Part shown: piece after piece, positions 17,835-27,328 of the stretch
How positions within the stretch are numbered: position 1 is the stretch's first letter
Layout: each line of letters begins with the position of its first letter
Assembly (NCBI RefSeq): GCF_002975435.1
Contig: NZ_PCPT01000004.1
Coordinates: forward strand, 1 to 64,000
Reading direction: 5' to 3'
Length of the DNA: 64,000 bases
Source of the DNA: Arthrobacter sp. MYb227
GTDB taxonomy: Bacteria; Actinomycetota; Actinomycetes; Actinomycetales; Micrococcaceae
The notes under the pieces: generated by a model
What the model was told of the DNA's origin: nothing
Seen by the model: the letters and a program-made list of their open reading frames with translations, nothing else
The model's database searches: none
Made by a program: the position numbers and the translations under genes

Positions 17835-18799
17835 CGGTCTTCACTGACCCCGGGAACCTGGGCAAGGTTCGATTTGGCAAGCAGCCAGGCCATGATGGCC
17901 TTCTGCGCGTGAACGCGGTTTTCTGCCTCATCAAAGACCACAGACTGGGGTCCATCAATAACATCGGCGGAAATTTCATAGCCGCGATAGGCCGGCAGGC
18001 AGTGTAGGACTATTGCGTCTTTGGCGGCCTGCGCCATGGCGGCCGAATCAACGGCGTAGTCGCGGAACAGCTCCATGCGCTGCGCCTTTTCATCTTCCTG
18101 CCCCATCGAGACCCAGGTGTCGGTGGCAACAACATCGGCACCGGCCAGAGCCGCTGCCACATCGGTGGTCACCAAAACCGAGCCGCCGGTCTGCGCGGCA
18201 CGAGCTTCGGCCGCCGCAATGATCTGGGCCGAGGGCAGGTAGCCCTCGGGTCCGGAGATGCGTACGTGCATCCCGGCGGTGACTCCGGCCAAAAGGTAGG
18301 AGTTCGCCATGTTGTTTGCAGAATCGCCTAGGTAGGCCATGGAGAGTCCGGCCAGGGTTCCCTTGTGCTCGCGCACGGTGAGCAGATCGGCCAGCAGCTG
18401 GCAGGGGTGGTAGTCATCGGAGAGCGCGTTGATGACCGGCACCGAGGAGTTCTCGGCCATCTCCTCGAGTCCGGGCTGCGCGTAGGTGCGCCACACAATG
18501 GTAGAGACCATGCGTTCAAGAACCTTGGCCGAATCGGAGATTGATTCCTTGTGGCCCAGCTGGGATTCGGCGGAGTTAATAATCAGCGGGGATCCGCCGA
18601 GCTCGGCAATGCCCGCGGCAAAAGACACCCGGGTACGCGTGGAAGTCTTATCGAAGAAAACCGCAACGGTCTGTGGTCCGGCAAACGGCGTGTAACCGTA
18701 CTTGTCCTTTTTCATGGCTAGGGCCAGATCAAGGACCTCGGTCTGTTCGGCCTGGGTCAGATCCAGGTCGGTCAAAAAGTGGCGAACTGTGGTGCTCAT
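17831..18799 (-). CDS. argF: ornithine carbamoyltransferase
   Basis: Forms citrulline from ornithine and carbamoyl phosphate. 322 residues from ATG 18799, which has AAGGAG upstream; the longer upstream open frame is a shadow of argD. The carbamoyl-phosphate motif STRTR is at about 53-57, and the ornithine-binding HCLP is at about 266-269. The polar loop DTWVSMGQEDE fits anabolic OTCases. Five bases separate it from argD. Confidence 0.97.
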   Translation of the reverse strand: MSTTVRHFLTDLDLTQAEQTEVLDLALAMKKDKYGYTPFAGPQTVAVFFDKTSTRTRVSFAAGIAELGGSPLIINSAESQLGHKESISDSAKVLERMVSTIVWRTYAQPGLEEMAENSSVPVINALSDDYHPCQLLADLLTVREHKGTLAGLSMAYLGDSANNMANSYLLAGVTAGMHVRISGPEGYLPSAQIIAAAEARAAQTGGSVLVTTDVAAALAGADVVATDTWVSMGQEDEKAQRMELFRDYAVDSAAMAQAAKDAIVLHCLPAYRGYEISADVIDGPQSVVFDEAENRVHAQKAIMAWLLAKSNLAQVPGVSEDR

Positions 18800-18804
18800 A
18801 AGAC

Positions 18805-20049
18805 TTACTCCTTGGTGCTTTCTACGGCCGTTGCATACAGCGCAGGAAGTGCCGCAACAAAGGTGTCGAGTTGTTCGATGGTGATAATCAGTGGTGGGGC
18901 AATGCGCAGGGTACCTGGACCCGGTGCATTGATAATGAACCCTGCATCCAGCGCGGCCTTCACCACCGCGGGAGCAACCTCGGCGGCCAGATCCATGCCG
19001 ATCAGCAGACCGCGGCCACGGACCTGCGTGACACATTCAAGGGCAGCAAGTTTGGCACGGACCTGGTCTCCCACGGTGTTGACCTGGACGAGCAAATTCT
19101 GTGTCTCAATCACGTGCAGTGTGGCAAGTGCCGCAGCGGTTGCCACGGGGTTTCCACCAAAGGTAGTTCCGTGCTGTCCCGGGGTTAGCAAGGAGGTGTT
19201 TTCCGTGCCAAAGACGATCATGGCGCCGATCGGGAAACCACCCCCCAGACCCTTGGCAAGAGTCATGGCATCGGGGATGACCCCCTCGGAGGCAAACCAG
19301 GAACCGGTACGCCCAATACCCGTTTGCACCTCATCAAAGATCAGCAGTGAGCCTGCTGCCGCAGTGATCTCGCGTGCCGCGGCCAGGTAACCTGGAGCAA
19401 ATTCAATGACACCGGCCTCTCCCTGAATGGGTTCGATGAATACTGCTGCGGTGCTTTCATCAACTGCAGCACGCAATGCCTCAATATCCCCTGCCGGAAC
19501 CCACTGAACACCACCGGGTAGCGGTTCAAAGGGTTCGCGGTAGGCAGCCTTCCAAGTTAGTGCAAGTGCGCCCATGGTGCGCCCATGGAAGCCGTGTTCC
19601 AGGGCAACAATTTTGGTCCGTGGAATCTGCTCGGTTCCCGCATTGCGGCGGGCAAGTTTGAAGGCTGCCTCATTGGCTTCGGTTCCGGAGTTGGTGAAAA
19701 ATACCTTGGATCCCGACGGTGCCGCGCTGATCTGCAAAAGCTTCTCGGCCAAGGCGATCTGGGTGGGGCTGGTGAAGAAGTTTGAGATGTGCCCAAGAGT
19801 TGCCAGCTGGGAGGTGATTACCGAGTTCACCAGCGGGTGAGCATGACCCAACGCGTTCACGGCGATGCCGGAGAGTAAATCTAGGTATTCTTTGCCGTCG
19901 GCATCCCAGACATGACAGCCGGATCCACGGACCAGCACCTGCTGTGGGGTGCCAAAGACACCCAGCAGTGAATTGTTGTAGCGGGCTAGCAGTTCGCTAC
20001 CGTGCAGTGATTCTAATGAACCGATTTCTGCTGCAATAATCTCGTTCAT
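18805..20049 (-). CDS. argD: acetylornithine aminotransferase
   Basis: PLP enzyme converting N-acetylglutamate semialdehyde to N-acetylornithine. Length 414 is normal for class III aminotransferases. Motifs: [48 protein letters not shown] and the PLP lysine in [12 protein letters not shown] at about 266. The ATG overlaps the argB stop (ATGA). Confidence 0.97.
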   Translation of the reverse strand: MNEIIAAEIGSLESLHGSELLARYNNSLLGVFGTPQQVLVRGSGCHVWDADGKEYLDLLSGIAVNALGHAHPLVNSVITSQLATLGHISNFFTSPTQIALAEKLLQISAAPSGSKVFFTNSGTEANEAAFKLARRNAGTEQIPRTKIVALEHGFHGRTMGALALTWKAAYREPFEPLPGGVQWVPAGDIEALRAAVDESTAAVFIEPIQGEAGVIEFAPGYLAAAREITAAAGSLLIFDEVQTGIGRTGSWFASEGVIPDAMTLAKGLGGGFPIGAMIVFGTENTSLLTPGQHGTTFGGNPVATAAALATLHVIETQNLLVQVNTVGDQVRAKLAALECVTQVRGRGLLIGMDLAAEVAPAVVKAALDAGFIINAPGPGTLRIAPPLIITIEQLDTFVAALPALYATAVESTKE

Positions 20050-20966
20050 GGAAGTTCCTTTGGCATGACTTGGGTTCCGACACCCGCGGAGGTGAAGACC
20101 TCAAGAAGCATTGAGTGCGGTTGGCGGCCATCGACGATGTGGGCGCGTTCAACGCCCTCGTCGACTGCCTTGAGGCAGGCAGCCATTTTGGGGATCATTC
20201 CCGATTCCAGGCTCGGGAGCATGGCCCGTAATTCTTCGGAATCAAGGGAGGTGATCAGCGAGGATTTATCGGGCCAAGAACCATAGAGCCCTTCAACATC
20301 CGTGAGGATGACAAGCTTTGAGGCACCCAGCTCGGAGGCAAGTGCCGCGGCAGCTGTATCGGCATTCACGTTGAGGACCTGACCGGTTGGCTCATCATTT
20401 TCATCAACTTCTGGCGCCACAGTTGAAACCACGGGAATCATTCCGGCCGCCAAAAGGTCAAGGATTTGATCTGGCTTGACCCCTGTTACTTCGCCGACAA
20501 GTCCCAAATCAACTTCTTTACCATCAATGGTGGTTCCGGTGCGCACCGCACGCAAGAGCGCACCGTCTTCACCCGAGGTGCCCACGGCGTAGGGGCCGTG
20601 GGAGTTAATCAGACCGATCAGCTCGCGCTGCACCTGGCCGGTGAGCACCATGCGTACAACATCCATAGTTTCAGGAGTAGTCACGCGCAATCCGCCCTTG
20701 AACTCGGATTCGATGCCTAAACGGGTGAGCATCGCATTGATCTGCGGGCCGCCCCCGTGCACGACTACCGGGTTGATCCCCACATGACGCAGGAACACGA
20801 TGTCTTCGGCAAAGGCTCGACGTAAATCTTCGTTAACCATGGCATTGCCACCGTATTTGATGACCATTGTGGTTCCGGCGAATCGTTGGATCCACGGCAA
20901 GGCCTCGATCAGTGCCTCGGCCTTGCGTTGGGCCACGTCCATGGAGGTTGGCTGGGTGTCAGACAT
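20046..20966 (-). CDS. argB: acetylglutamate kinase
   Basis: Phosphorylates N-acetylglutamate; usually the arginine-feedback-inhibited step in organisms with ArgJ. 306 residues. Amino-acid kinase motifs: [10 protein letters not shown] near the start, [14 protein letters not shown], and [20 protein letters not shown] for substrate binding. The N-terminal extension with a helix [11 protein letters not shown] is typical of arginine-sensitive hexameric forms. A 127-base gap without a gene separates it from argJ. Confidence 0.97.
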   Translation of the reverse strand: MSDTQPTSMDVAQRKAEALIEALPWIQRFAGTTMVIKYGGNAMVNEDLRRAFAEDIVFLRHVGINPVVVHGGGPQINAMLTRLGIESEFKGGLRVTTPETMDVVRMVLTGQVQRELIGLINSHGPYAVGTSGEDGALLRAVRTGTTIDGKEVDLGLVGEVTGVKPDQILDLLAAGMIPVVSTVAPEVDENDEPTGQVLNVNADTAAAALASELGASKLVILTDVEGLYGSWPDKSSLITSLDSEELRAMLPSLESGMIPKMAACLKAVDEGVERAHIVDGRQPHSMLLEVFTSAGVGTQVMPKELP

Positions 20967-21093
20967 GTGTGTTCCTTACTGAAACATGAAAGCGCTGAGC
21001 GTCCGGCTCGTTTGGTGCTCAAGGGTGGGCCACAAAGGTTCACATCCTGCGACCCACCGTTGTGCTGCACCGGCCGCTAATTTACTTCGAGAG

Positions 21094-22272
21094 TTAGCTG
21101 CTGTAGGCCGAGTTTTCGTGGACGTAGTCGTGGGTCAGGTCATTGGTCCACAGGCTTGCTTCCTGGGTTCCGGCGTTCAAATCGATTTCGACGAGAACTT
21201 CACGGCCCGTGAGGTCAACGAGATTGCGGTCGTCTCCCACACCGCCATGACGGCAGACCTGTACACCATTGATCGAGACGTTCAGCTCATCGGGTTCGAA
21301 GGCTGCGGCGGTGGTTCCCACGGCGGAGAGCACCCGTCCCCAGTTGGGATCCTGCCCGAAAATTGCCGTCTTGAAGAGGTTGGAACGTGAGACGGTGCGT
21401 GAGACCTCTACCGCGTCGTCCTCGGTGGCCGCGTTGAAGGTACGGATGGTGATGTTGTGGGCCGCGCCCTCGGCATCATTGATTAGCTGCTTGGCAAGGT
21501 CAACGCACAGTTCTTTGAGCCCGGTGGTGAATTCGGTGAGATCCGGGGTGGTGCCCGAGGCACCGGAGGACATCAGGATGACCGTGTCATTTGTTGACAT
21601 GCAGCCATCGGAATCCGCACGGTCGAAGCTGAGTCGGGTTGCTTCACGCAGTGCTGCATCAAGTTGTGCCGCGTTGAGCACCGCGTCGGTGGTCAAGACG
21701 ACCAACATGGTGGCAAGTCCGGGTGCCAGCATGCCAGCGCCCTTGGCCATTCCGCCGATGCTGTACCCGGTGCCCGCGAAGCCGGCCTGCTTATTGACGG
21801 TGTCCGTTGTCATGATGGCGGTTGCTGCGGCGGCTCCACCATCAAATGCATTCCCGGTACCCAGGGCCGCCGCGGCTGCCTCAACGCCGGGAAGGATCTT
21901 GTCCATGGGCAGCTGTTCACCGATCAGGCCGGTGGAACAGACTAGGACGTCTCCGCTTGATACACCAAGGATCTTTGCCGCGTGTTCGGCTGTTGCATGG
22001 GTGTTGGCAAATCCTTCGGGGCCGGTGCAGGCGTTGGCGCCGCCGGAGTTCAATACCACTACATCTGCGCGTCCGTCGCTGATCGCCTGGCGGGACCAGT
22101 GCACCGGTGCGGCGGCGACGCGGTTGGAGGTGAAGACCGCTGCTGCATTGAAGTCCGGGCCAAGGTTCTTGACTACTGCCAAGTCCGGGTTGCCCGAGGT
22201 TTTCAATCCTGCGGTGATGCCCGAAGCTTGGAAGCCTGCCGGTGCTGTAATTCCTAGGGGCGCGTTGCTCAC
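21094..22272 (-). CDS. argJ: glutamate N-acetyltransferase / ornithine acetyltransferase
   Basis: Recycles the acetyl group from acetylornithine to glutamate and so makes the pathway cyclic. 392 residues. The self-cleavage site is the conserved [14 protein letters not shown], where cleavage between Ala187 and Thr188 exposes the catalytic Thr. The oxyanion-hole region [11 protein letters not shown] is near 110-120. The C-terminus ENSAYSS is typical. The argJ start overlaps the argC stop. A bifunctional role is probable but whether glutamate plus acetyl-CoA is used cannot be read from sequence. Confidence 0.97.
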   Translation of the reverse strand: MSNAPLGITAPAGFQASGITAGLKTSGNPDLAVVKNLGPDFNAAAVFTSNRVAAAPVHWSRQAISDGRADVVVLNSGGANACTGPEGFANTHATAEHAAKILGVSSGDVLVCSTGLIGEQLPMDKILPGVEAAAAALGTGNAFDGGAAAATAIMTTDTVNKQAGFAGTGYSIGGMAKGAGMLAPGLATMLVVLTTDAVLNAAQLDAALREATRLSFDRADSDGCMSTNDTVILMSSGASGTTPDLTEFTTGLKELCVDLAKQLINDAEGAAHNITIRTFNAATEDDAVEVSRTVSRSNLFKTAIFGQDPNWGRVLSAVGTTAAAFEPDELNVSINGVQVCRHGGVGDDRNLVDLTGREVLVEIDLNAGTQEASLWTNDLTHDYVHENSAYSS

Positions 22273-23300
22273 GGTGCTACTCCTTCGGCGCCAAGTCCTG
22301 CTGTTTCTTTCAGGCCAAGTGCGATGTTCATTGATTGGACGGCGCCGCCGGCGGTGCCCTTGGTCAGGTTGTCGATAACTGCCGAGACGATCACGCGGTT
22401 GGCATGCGGGTCAAAGGCAAGCTGGATGTGCGCGTGGTTTGATGCCATGACCGATGAGGTTGCCGGCCATTGGCCTTCGGGCAGCACGTGAACGAACGGC
22501 TCGTCCTTATAGGCATTGACCCAGGCGGCTCGCAATGTTGCTTCGTCTACACCGGGCTTGACCTTTGCGGTTGCTGTGGTGAGGATGCCGCGTGGCATCG
22601 GGGCCAGGGTTGGGGTGAAGGATACCGATACCGGTTCTCCCGCCGCGGCGGAGAGGCCTTGTTCCATTTCCGGGGTGTGGCGGTGCATGCCGCCAACGCC
22701 ATAGGGGTTCATGGAACCCATGACCTCTGAGCCAATCAGGTTGACCTTGGCGCTCTTGCCGGCACCCGAGGTTCCGGAGGCTGCGACGATGACCACGTCA
22801 TCGCCCTCAAGCAGGCCTGCGGCAAAGCCGGGGACCAGGGCTAGTTGGACCGAGGTTGGGTAGCAACCCGGAACGGCGATGCGCTTGGCACCGATAAGCT
22901 TTTCGCGAGCGCCCGGAAGTTCGGGCAATCCGTAGGGCCAGGTTCCGGCGTGCGGGGAACCATAGAATTTTTCCCAGGCTTCGGGTGATTCGAGGCGGTG
23001 GTCGGCTCCTGCGTCAATGACTAGGGTGTCGGCAGGTAGCTGGGCCGCAATTTCAGCACTGGCCCCGTGTGGCAAGGCTAGGAAGACAACATCGTGGCCG
23101 GAGAGCTGTTCAACAGTTGTTTCAACCAGGACGCGATCGGCCAGCGAGTGCAGGTGCGGGGAGAGTTCCCCCAGTCGCTGTCCCGCGTTTGAGTGGGCGG
23201 TGATGGCACCAATTGTTACGTCTGGATGGTTTGCAAGCAGGCGAAGGACTTCGCCGCCCGCATATCCACTGGCTCCGGATACAGCTACTGAAATCGTCAT
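22269..23300 (-). CDS. argC: N-acetyl-gamma-glutamyl-phosphate reductase
   Basis: NADPH-dependent reductase for the third arginine step, 343 residues. The Rossmann motif [15 protein letters not shown] stands at the start and the catalytic Cys is in [10 protein letters not shown] at about 146. The His region HRHTPEMEQ is near 215. It is the first gene of argCJBDFR, behind tandem ArgR-like boxes. Confidence 0.97.
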   Translation of the reverse strand: MTISVAVSGASGYAGGEVLRLLANHPDVTIGAITAHSNAGQRLGELSPHLHSLADRVLVETTVEQLSGHDVVFLALPHGASAEIAAQLPADTLVIDAGADHRLESPEAWEKFYGSPHAGTWPYGLPELPGAREKLIGAKRIAVPGCYPTSVQLALVPGFAAGLLEGDDVVIVAASGTSGAGKSAKVNLIGSEVMGSMNPYGVGGMHRHTPEMEQGLSAAAGEPVSVSFTPTLAPMPRGILTTATAKVKPGVDEATLRAAWVNAYKDEPFVHVLPEGQWPATSSVMASNHAHIQLAFDPHANRVIVSAVIDNLTKGTAGGAVQSMNIALGLKETAGLGAEGVAP

Positions 23301-23312
23301 AATGAAACTCTA

Positions 23313-23350
23313 CTACGCATTTATGCATGATGGCTAATAAATATTCACAA
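23313..23350 (-). promoter_or_regulatory. tandem ArgR boxes upstream of argC
   Basis: Two 18-bp A/T-rich sites, CTACGCATTTATGCATGA (23313-23330) and GCTAATAAATATTCACAA (23333-23350), are spaced by 2 bases, close to the 2-3 bases of known tandem ARG boxes. The second shares AAATATTCACA with the argH site. Confidence 0.75.
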
Positions 23351-23373
23351 TAGATCGCTACAGCGACGTTACA

Positions 23374-23394
23374 CCACGGGATGAAATCTCGTGG
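23374..23394. promoter_or_regulatory. inverted repeat before the quinone oxidoreductase gene
   Basis: CCACGGGAT, GAA, ATCTCGTGG: a 9-bp dyad with one mismatch, about 70 bases upstream of the qor start. It could be an operator. No regulator gene is assigned to it. Confidence 0.35.
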
Positions 23395-23461
23395 GACCAA
23401 GAACAACCTTATAAGGTGGCACCCAAGAGATCACCACCCCCGACACAAGGAGTTCACTCTC

Positions 23462-24430
23462 ATGAGCCACCATGCAATTATCGCCTCTCAAGCCGGCGGA
23501 CCCGAGGTCTTCGAGCTGGTTTCGCGCGAAACTCCCACCCCGGGCCCGGGTCAGCTACTGATCAAGGTGGCAGCCGTAGGCGTGAACTTCATTGAGACCT
23601 ATCAGCGCTCGGGTGTTTATCCGGTGAAGTACCCCTTCATTCCGGGCAGCGAAGGCTCCGGGGTTGTGGAGGCTGTGGGCGAAGGAGTCACCGACTTCGC
23701 CCCGGGTGACCGGGTAGCCACCAGCGAGGGCGCTAAGACCTACGCGCAATACACACTGCTACAGGCGGAGAAAGCATCACGGGTTCCGGCCGAGGTACCA
23801 CTGGATCAGGCAGCAGCCCTCCCACTGCAGGGCATGACGGCGCACTACCTGATCAACTCCAGTTACAACGTGAAGCCGGGCGATACGGTTCTCACCTATG
23901 CGGGCGCCGGCGGGGTGGGGCTAATCCTCATCCAGCTCTTGAAATTGCGTGGCGCCACAGTCATCACCACAACCTCGACCGAGGAAAAGGCACAGCTGGC
24001 ACGCGCGGCCGGCGCCGATTACGTCTTGAGCTATGACGAGGTGCCAACACGGGTCCGTGAAATCACTGAGGGTCGCGGTGTCGAGGTTGTCTACGACGGG
24101 ATCGGCAAGGACACCTTTGAAAATTCCCTTGGAGCCCTGAAAATCCGTGGAACCCTGGTGCTCTTCGGTGGCGCCTCCGGCCAGGTTCCCCCCTTTGACT
24201 TGCAGCGCCTCAACGCGCACGGCTCACTCACCGTCACGCGTCCCAAACTCAACGACTTCCTGCTCGATGCCAAGGAACGCGCCTGGCGCTCGGGCGAACT
24301 TTTCGATCTTGTCGCCCAGCGCAAACTCGATGTGCGCATTGGAGCCCGTTTCGAGCTAGCCGAGGCCGGTGCCGCTCACACCGCGCTCGAATCGCGTGGA
24401 ACCACAGGAAAAGTCATCCTCGTTCCCTAG
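23462..24430 (+). CDS. NADPH:quinone oxidoreductase (zeta-crystallin type)
   Basis: Medium-chain reductase without structural or catalytic zinc ligands, 322 residues from ATG 23462 (AAGGAG upstream). The GroES-like half has GVNFIETYQRSGVYPVKYPF and PGSEGSGVVEAVGEGV. The Rossmann half has YAGAGGVGLILIQLLK followed by AQLARAAGADYVLSYDE. This is the QorA pattern: one-electron or two-electron reduction of quinones using NADPH. It is a single gene, divergent from argC. The exact substrate is unknown. Confidence 0.93.
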   Translation: MSHHAIIASQAGGPEVFELVSRETPTPGPGQLLIKVAAVGVNFIETYQRSGVYPVKYPFIPGSEGSGVVEAVGEGVTDFAPGDRVATSEGAKTYAQYTLLQAEKASRVPAEVPLDQAAALPLQGMTAHYLINSSYNVKPGDTVLTYAGAGGVGLILIQLLKLRGATVITTTSTEEKAQLARAAGADYVLSYDEVPTRVREITEGRGVEVVYDGIGKDTFENSLGALKIRGTLVLFGGASGQVPPFDLQRLNAHGSLTVTRPKLNDFLLDAKERAWRSGELFDLVAQRKLDVRIGARFELAEAGAAHTALESRGTTGKVILVP

Positions 24431-24458
24431 ACAACCAAATACGAACAATTCGTCCGGT

Positions 24459-24492
24459 CGGTGGTGACCGAGGAAAGCTCCGGGCACCACCG
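24459..24492 (+). terminator. hairpin after the quinone oxidoreductase gene
   Basis: CGGTGGTG/CACCACCG (24459-24466/24485-24492) encloses GAGGAAAGCTCCGGG. No T run follows. The loop resembles the RNase P RNA core by chance (see rejected items). Confidence 0.4.
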
Positions 24493-24577
24493 TCCGTACT
24501 TAACAGCAGAAACATGCATCAACGCCCTCACAAGTGGCTCACAAAGTGTGTTCATAAGATTCGCGATGTAAAATTTC

Positions 24578-24600
24578 TTGCGTTAACTTCTTGACTGCAA
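24578..24600 (+). promoter_or_regulatory. operator-like site before the ROK gene
   Basis: TTGCGTTAACTTCTTGACTG plus CAA: an imperfect dyad with half-sites TTGCGTTAA and TTGACTGCAA. The same 23-bp pattern recurs before the ABC operon (25845-25867). TTGACT could also serve as a -35 box. Confidence 0.7.
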
Positions 24601-24626
24601 GCGTGTGATCTAGCACGCTTCTACTT

Positions 24627-25814
24627 ATGACCGTCGCCAACCCAAGAGTCAACTCGCCAGTAAACCCGGGTTCACAATCCGCACTACGCTCACGCAATGA
24701 ACAACGCGTCTTGGCGACCTTACGTACACACGGAACGCTAACTCAAGCGGCCCTGGCACGCTCAACGGGTCTTTCCACGGCAACCATTTCCAATATCGTC
24801 AAATCCCTTGCCGCCTCCGGGCGCCTGGATACCTCACCAATCACCAGCGGTGGGCGCCGGGCGCTGGGTGTCACGGTCTTAGAAGAATCCGAGATTGCCG
24901 TAGGCATTGACTTTGGGCGCAGCCACATTCGCGTCGTGTTAGCCAGGGCCGGATTCAGACTCGTTGATGAGATCTTTGAGCCACTGCCCATCGGGCACAA
25001 GGCCGAAAGTACCATAGCTCGAGCATCAACCATCCTCGATGAATTGTGCGCCAAGAATGGAATCGAGCGCACCCAATTAGTGGGTGCCGGGATAGGAATT
25101 CCCGGACCCATAGACCAGCGAACTAAAACGGTAATTCGCGGTGCGATCCTCCCACAATGGGTTGATCTCGACATAAACTCGCACCTTCAAGATGCCCTTG
25201 GATTGCCGGTACATATTGATAATGACGCAAACCTTGGGGCACTCGCCCAGATCACCTGGGGCGAACATCAGGAGGTCGCAAATTTATGCTTCCTCAAAAT
25301 CGGCAGCGGCATTGGCTCGGGACTGATCCTCAACGGCGCCCTGCACTACGGCTTCCTCGGCATCACCGGAGAAATCGGGCACTCCACAATATTTGATCAG
25401 GGCCTGATTTGCCGTTGCGGCAACAGGGGATGCCTTGAGACAGTGGCCTCGACGAGCATCATGATCGAGCTTCTGAGCCGCACCGAAACCACACCCATCA
25501 GCATCGAGACAATCTTCGAACGGGCATTATTAGGAGACTCGGCAACGCTGCGAGTCATTGACGACCTTGGGGTGGCGGTGGGGCACGCACTTGCCAATGT
25601 TGCAAACCTGATCAATCCGGAAGTCATGGTGTTAGGCGGCCCATTAGCCCCTCTGGGCGAGCTACTACTGTCCCCGATTCGTCGCGGGCTGATGCGTCAT
25701 GCGATTCCCGTGGTTGGCGAAAACACAACACTCTGCATGTCATTACTCGGGGATCGAGCCGAGGCACTGGGTGCCGCAGCACTTGTACTTCGGCAACTCG
25801 AGGCGCGCTTGTAG
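24627..25814 (+). CDS. ROK-family transcriptional regulator
   Basis: A 395-residue NagC/XylR-type repressor. The N-terminal winged helix (about 22-80) has RVLATLRTHGTLTQAALARS and GLSTATISNIVKSLAASG. The sugar-kinase-like domain has VGIDFGRSHIRVVLA, IGIPGPIDQRTKT, and the zinc motif CRCGNRGCLE. It likely binds a sugar or sugar phosphate and represses itself and the downstream importer, judged by the shared operator. An ATG start (MTVANPRVNS) is used. Confidence 0.93.
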   Translation: MTVANPRVNSPVNPGSQSALRSRNEQRVLATLRTHGTLTQAALARSTGLSTATISNIVKSLAASGRLDTSPITSGGRRALGVTVLEESEIAVGIDFGRSHIRVVLARAGFRLVDEIFEPLPIGHKAESTIARASTILDELCAKNGIERTQLVGAGIGIPGPIDQRTKTVIRGAILPQWVDLDINSHLQDALGLPVHIDNDANLGALAQITWGEHQEVANLCFLKIGSGIGSGLILNGALHYGFLGITGEIGHSTIFDQGLICRCGNRGCLETVASTSIMIELLSRTETTPISIETIFERALLGDSATLRVIDDLGVAVGHALANVANLINPEVMVLGGPLAPLGELLLSPIRRGLMRHAIPVVGENTTLCMSLLGDRAEALGAAALVLRQLEARL

Positions 25815-25844
25815 CCAACATTTCTGTGACGCAAAGGTAACAAT

Positions 25845-25867
25845 TTGCGTTAAGTAGTTGACTGCAA
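25845..25867 (+). promoter_or_regulatory. operator-like site before the sugar ABC operon
   Basis: TTGCGTTAAGTAGTTGACTG plus CAA matches the site before the ROK gene in 20 of 23 bases; the arms are fully conserved and only the central spacer differs. TTGACT (25859-25864) is followed 17 bases later by TAACCA, a possible -10 box, so a bound repressor would block the promoter. Confidence 0.75.
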
Positions 25868-25947
25868 TGTGTGACCCGGGTAACCATGGTCAGAGTTACG
25901 ATCACAGAATTCGACAGAATCACACATTTTCAAACACGGAGGTAAGC

Positions 25948-27237
25948 ATGCGTCGTCGTCTCACGCTCATCGCAGCAGCCGCAACCTTGGGCCTGACCCT
26001 TGCAGGCTGTGGCGGAGCCGAGAAACCAGCAGAATCTGCAGCACCACCGAGTGAAGCCACCGGTAAAGTTGGCGTCTTCACCTGGTGGGCCGACGGTTCC
26101 GAAAAGGTCGGTCTAGATGCCCTGGTCAAGGTCTTCAACACCGATTACCCGAACCTCACCTTTGACAACCTCGCAGTTGCCGGCGGCGCAGGCTCACAGG
26201 CCAAGAGCGTTCTCGCTGCACAGCTCAAGGCCGGAAACCCACCGGATTCCTTCCAGGCGCACGCGGGTGCCGAACTCCAGGACTACATCGATGCCGAGCA
26301 GCTCGAGGATCTGACTTCCTTTTACGCCGATAACAAGCTCACCGAACAGTTCCCCAAGGATCTGGTTGACCGCTTGACTGTTGATGGCAAGATCTACTCG
26401 GTCCCCTCAAACATCCACCGCGCCAACGTCGTATGGGCAAACGTGGGTGTTTTGAAGGATGCAGGAATTGATCCAACCAAGCCGGCAACCGACCTCGATG
26501 GATGGTTCGCCGACATGGACAAGATCAAGGCCAAGGGCAAGACCCCACTGGCCGTTGCCGGCTCCTGGACCCAGGTTCAGCTTTTTGAAAACGTTCTGCT
26601 CTCGTCCTTGGGCGTAGATGGCTACAACGGCCTCTGGGATGGCAAGACCGATTGGAAGGGCGCGGATGTCACCATGGCAATCGAGGCCTACAAGAAGGCT
26701 CTGAGCTACACCAACACCGACCGTGATTCGCTCAGCGACTGGGCTCCGGCAACTCAGCTGGTTCAGGACGGTGCTGCTGCCTACAACGTCATGGGTGACT
26801 GGGCGGAAGCCAAGTTTGCACAGGACGGCGATGTGGCCGGAACCGATTACACCTACTTCCCAACCCCGGGTACTGCTGGCGTCTTTGACTTCCTTGCCGA
26901 CTCCTTCACCCTGCCCGTTGGCGCTCCGAACCCGAACGGCGCCAAGGCATGGTTGACAACAATTGGTTCCGCAGAGGGCCAGAGTGCCTTCAACAAGGCC
27001 AAGGGCTCGATCCCGGCCAACACCACAGCGAAGACCGATGACTTCTCCGAATACCAGAAGAGTGCCATCAAGGACTTCTCTCAGGACAAGATCGTTTCCT
27101 CACTCGCCCACGGTGCAGCAGTCCCGGTTGCCTGGCTCAATGACCTGAGCACCGCGGTCAGCAAGTTTGGTGGCGACGGCAACGTTGCAGGCCTGCAGGA
27201 TTCTGCGGCAGCAATCGCCGACAAGTTCGCTAAGTAA
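25948..27237 (+). CDS. ABC transporter sugar-binding lipoprotein
   Basis: A 429-residue extracellular family 1 solute-binding protein from ATG 25948 with GGAGG upstream. The signal MRRRLTLIAAAATLGLTLAGC ends at a lipobox (LAGC, Cys21). The mature part has VGVFTWWADGSEKVGLDALV and PPDSFQAHAGAELQDYID, and a hinge-side aromatic region VMGDWAEAKFA. The pattern is closest to glucose/mannose or similar monosaccharide binders, but the ligand is not determined by sequence alone. It is the first gene of the importer operon. Confidence 0.92.
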   Translation: MRRRLTLIAAAATLGLTLAGCGGAEKPAESAAPPSEATGKVGVFTWWADGSEKVGLDALVKVFNTDYPNLTFDNLAVAGGAGSQAKSVLAAQLKAGNPPDSFQAHAGAELQDYIDAEQLEDLTSFYADNKLTEQFPKDLVDRLTVDGKIYSVPSNIHRANVVWANVGVLKDAGIDPTKPATDLDGWFADMDKIKAKGKTPLAVAGSWTQVQLFENVLLSSLGVDGYNGLWDGKTDWKGADVTMAIEAYKKALSYTNTDRDSLSDWAPATQLVQDGAAAYNVMGDWAEAKFAQDGDVAGTDYTYFPTPGTAGVFDFLADSFTLPVGAPNPNGAKAWLTTIGSAEGQSAFNKAKGSIPANTTAKTDDFSEYQKSAIKDFSQDKIVSSLAHGAAVPVAWLNDLSTAVSKFGGDGNVAGLQDSAAAIADKFAK

Positions 27238-27328
27238 TACAAACACAACCCCTTGGGGGCGATCGTAGCCACAACGGTACGAATCGCCCCCACTGGTGTG
27301 TGGCACCACGCTTTCAAGGGAGGAATCC

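Noticed and set aside
18800-19036. Upstream extension of argF into a longer open frame
   Set aside because: It overlaps argD in another frame; ATG 18799 with AAGGAG gives the normal OTCase length.
24459-24500. GAGGAAAGCTCCGGGC resembles the conserved start of RNase P RNA (GAGGAAAGTCCGGGC)
   Set aside because: There is one inserted base, and the other conserved RNase P blocks do not follow before the ROK gene. It is the loop of a short hairpin.
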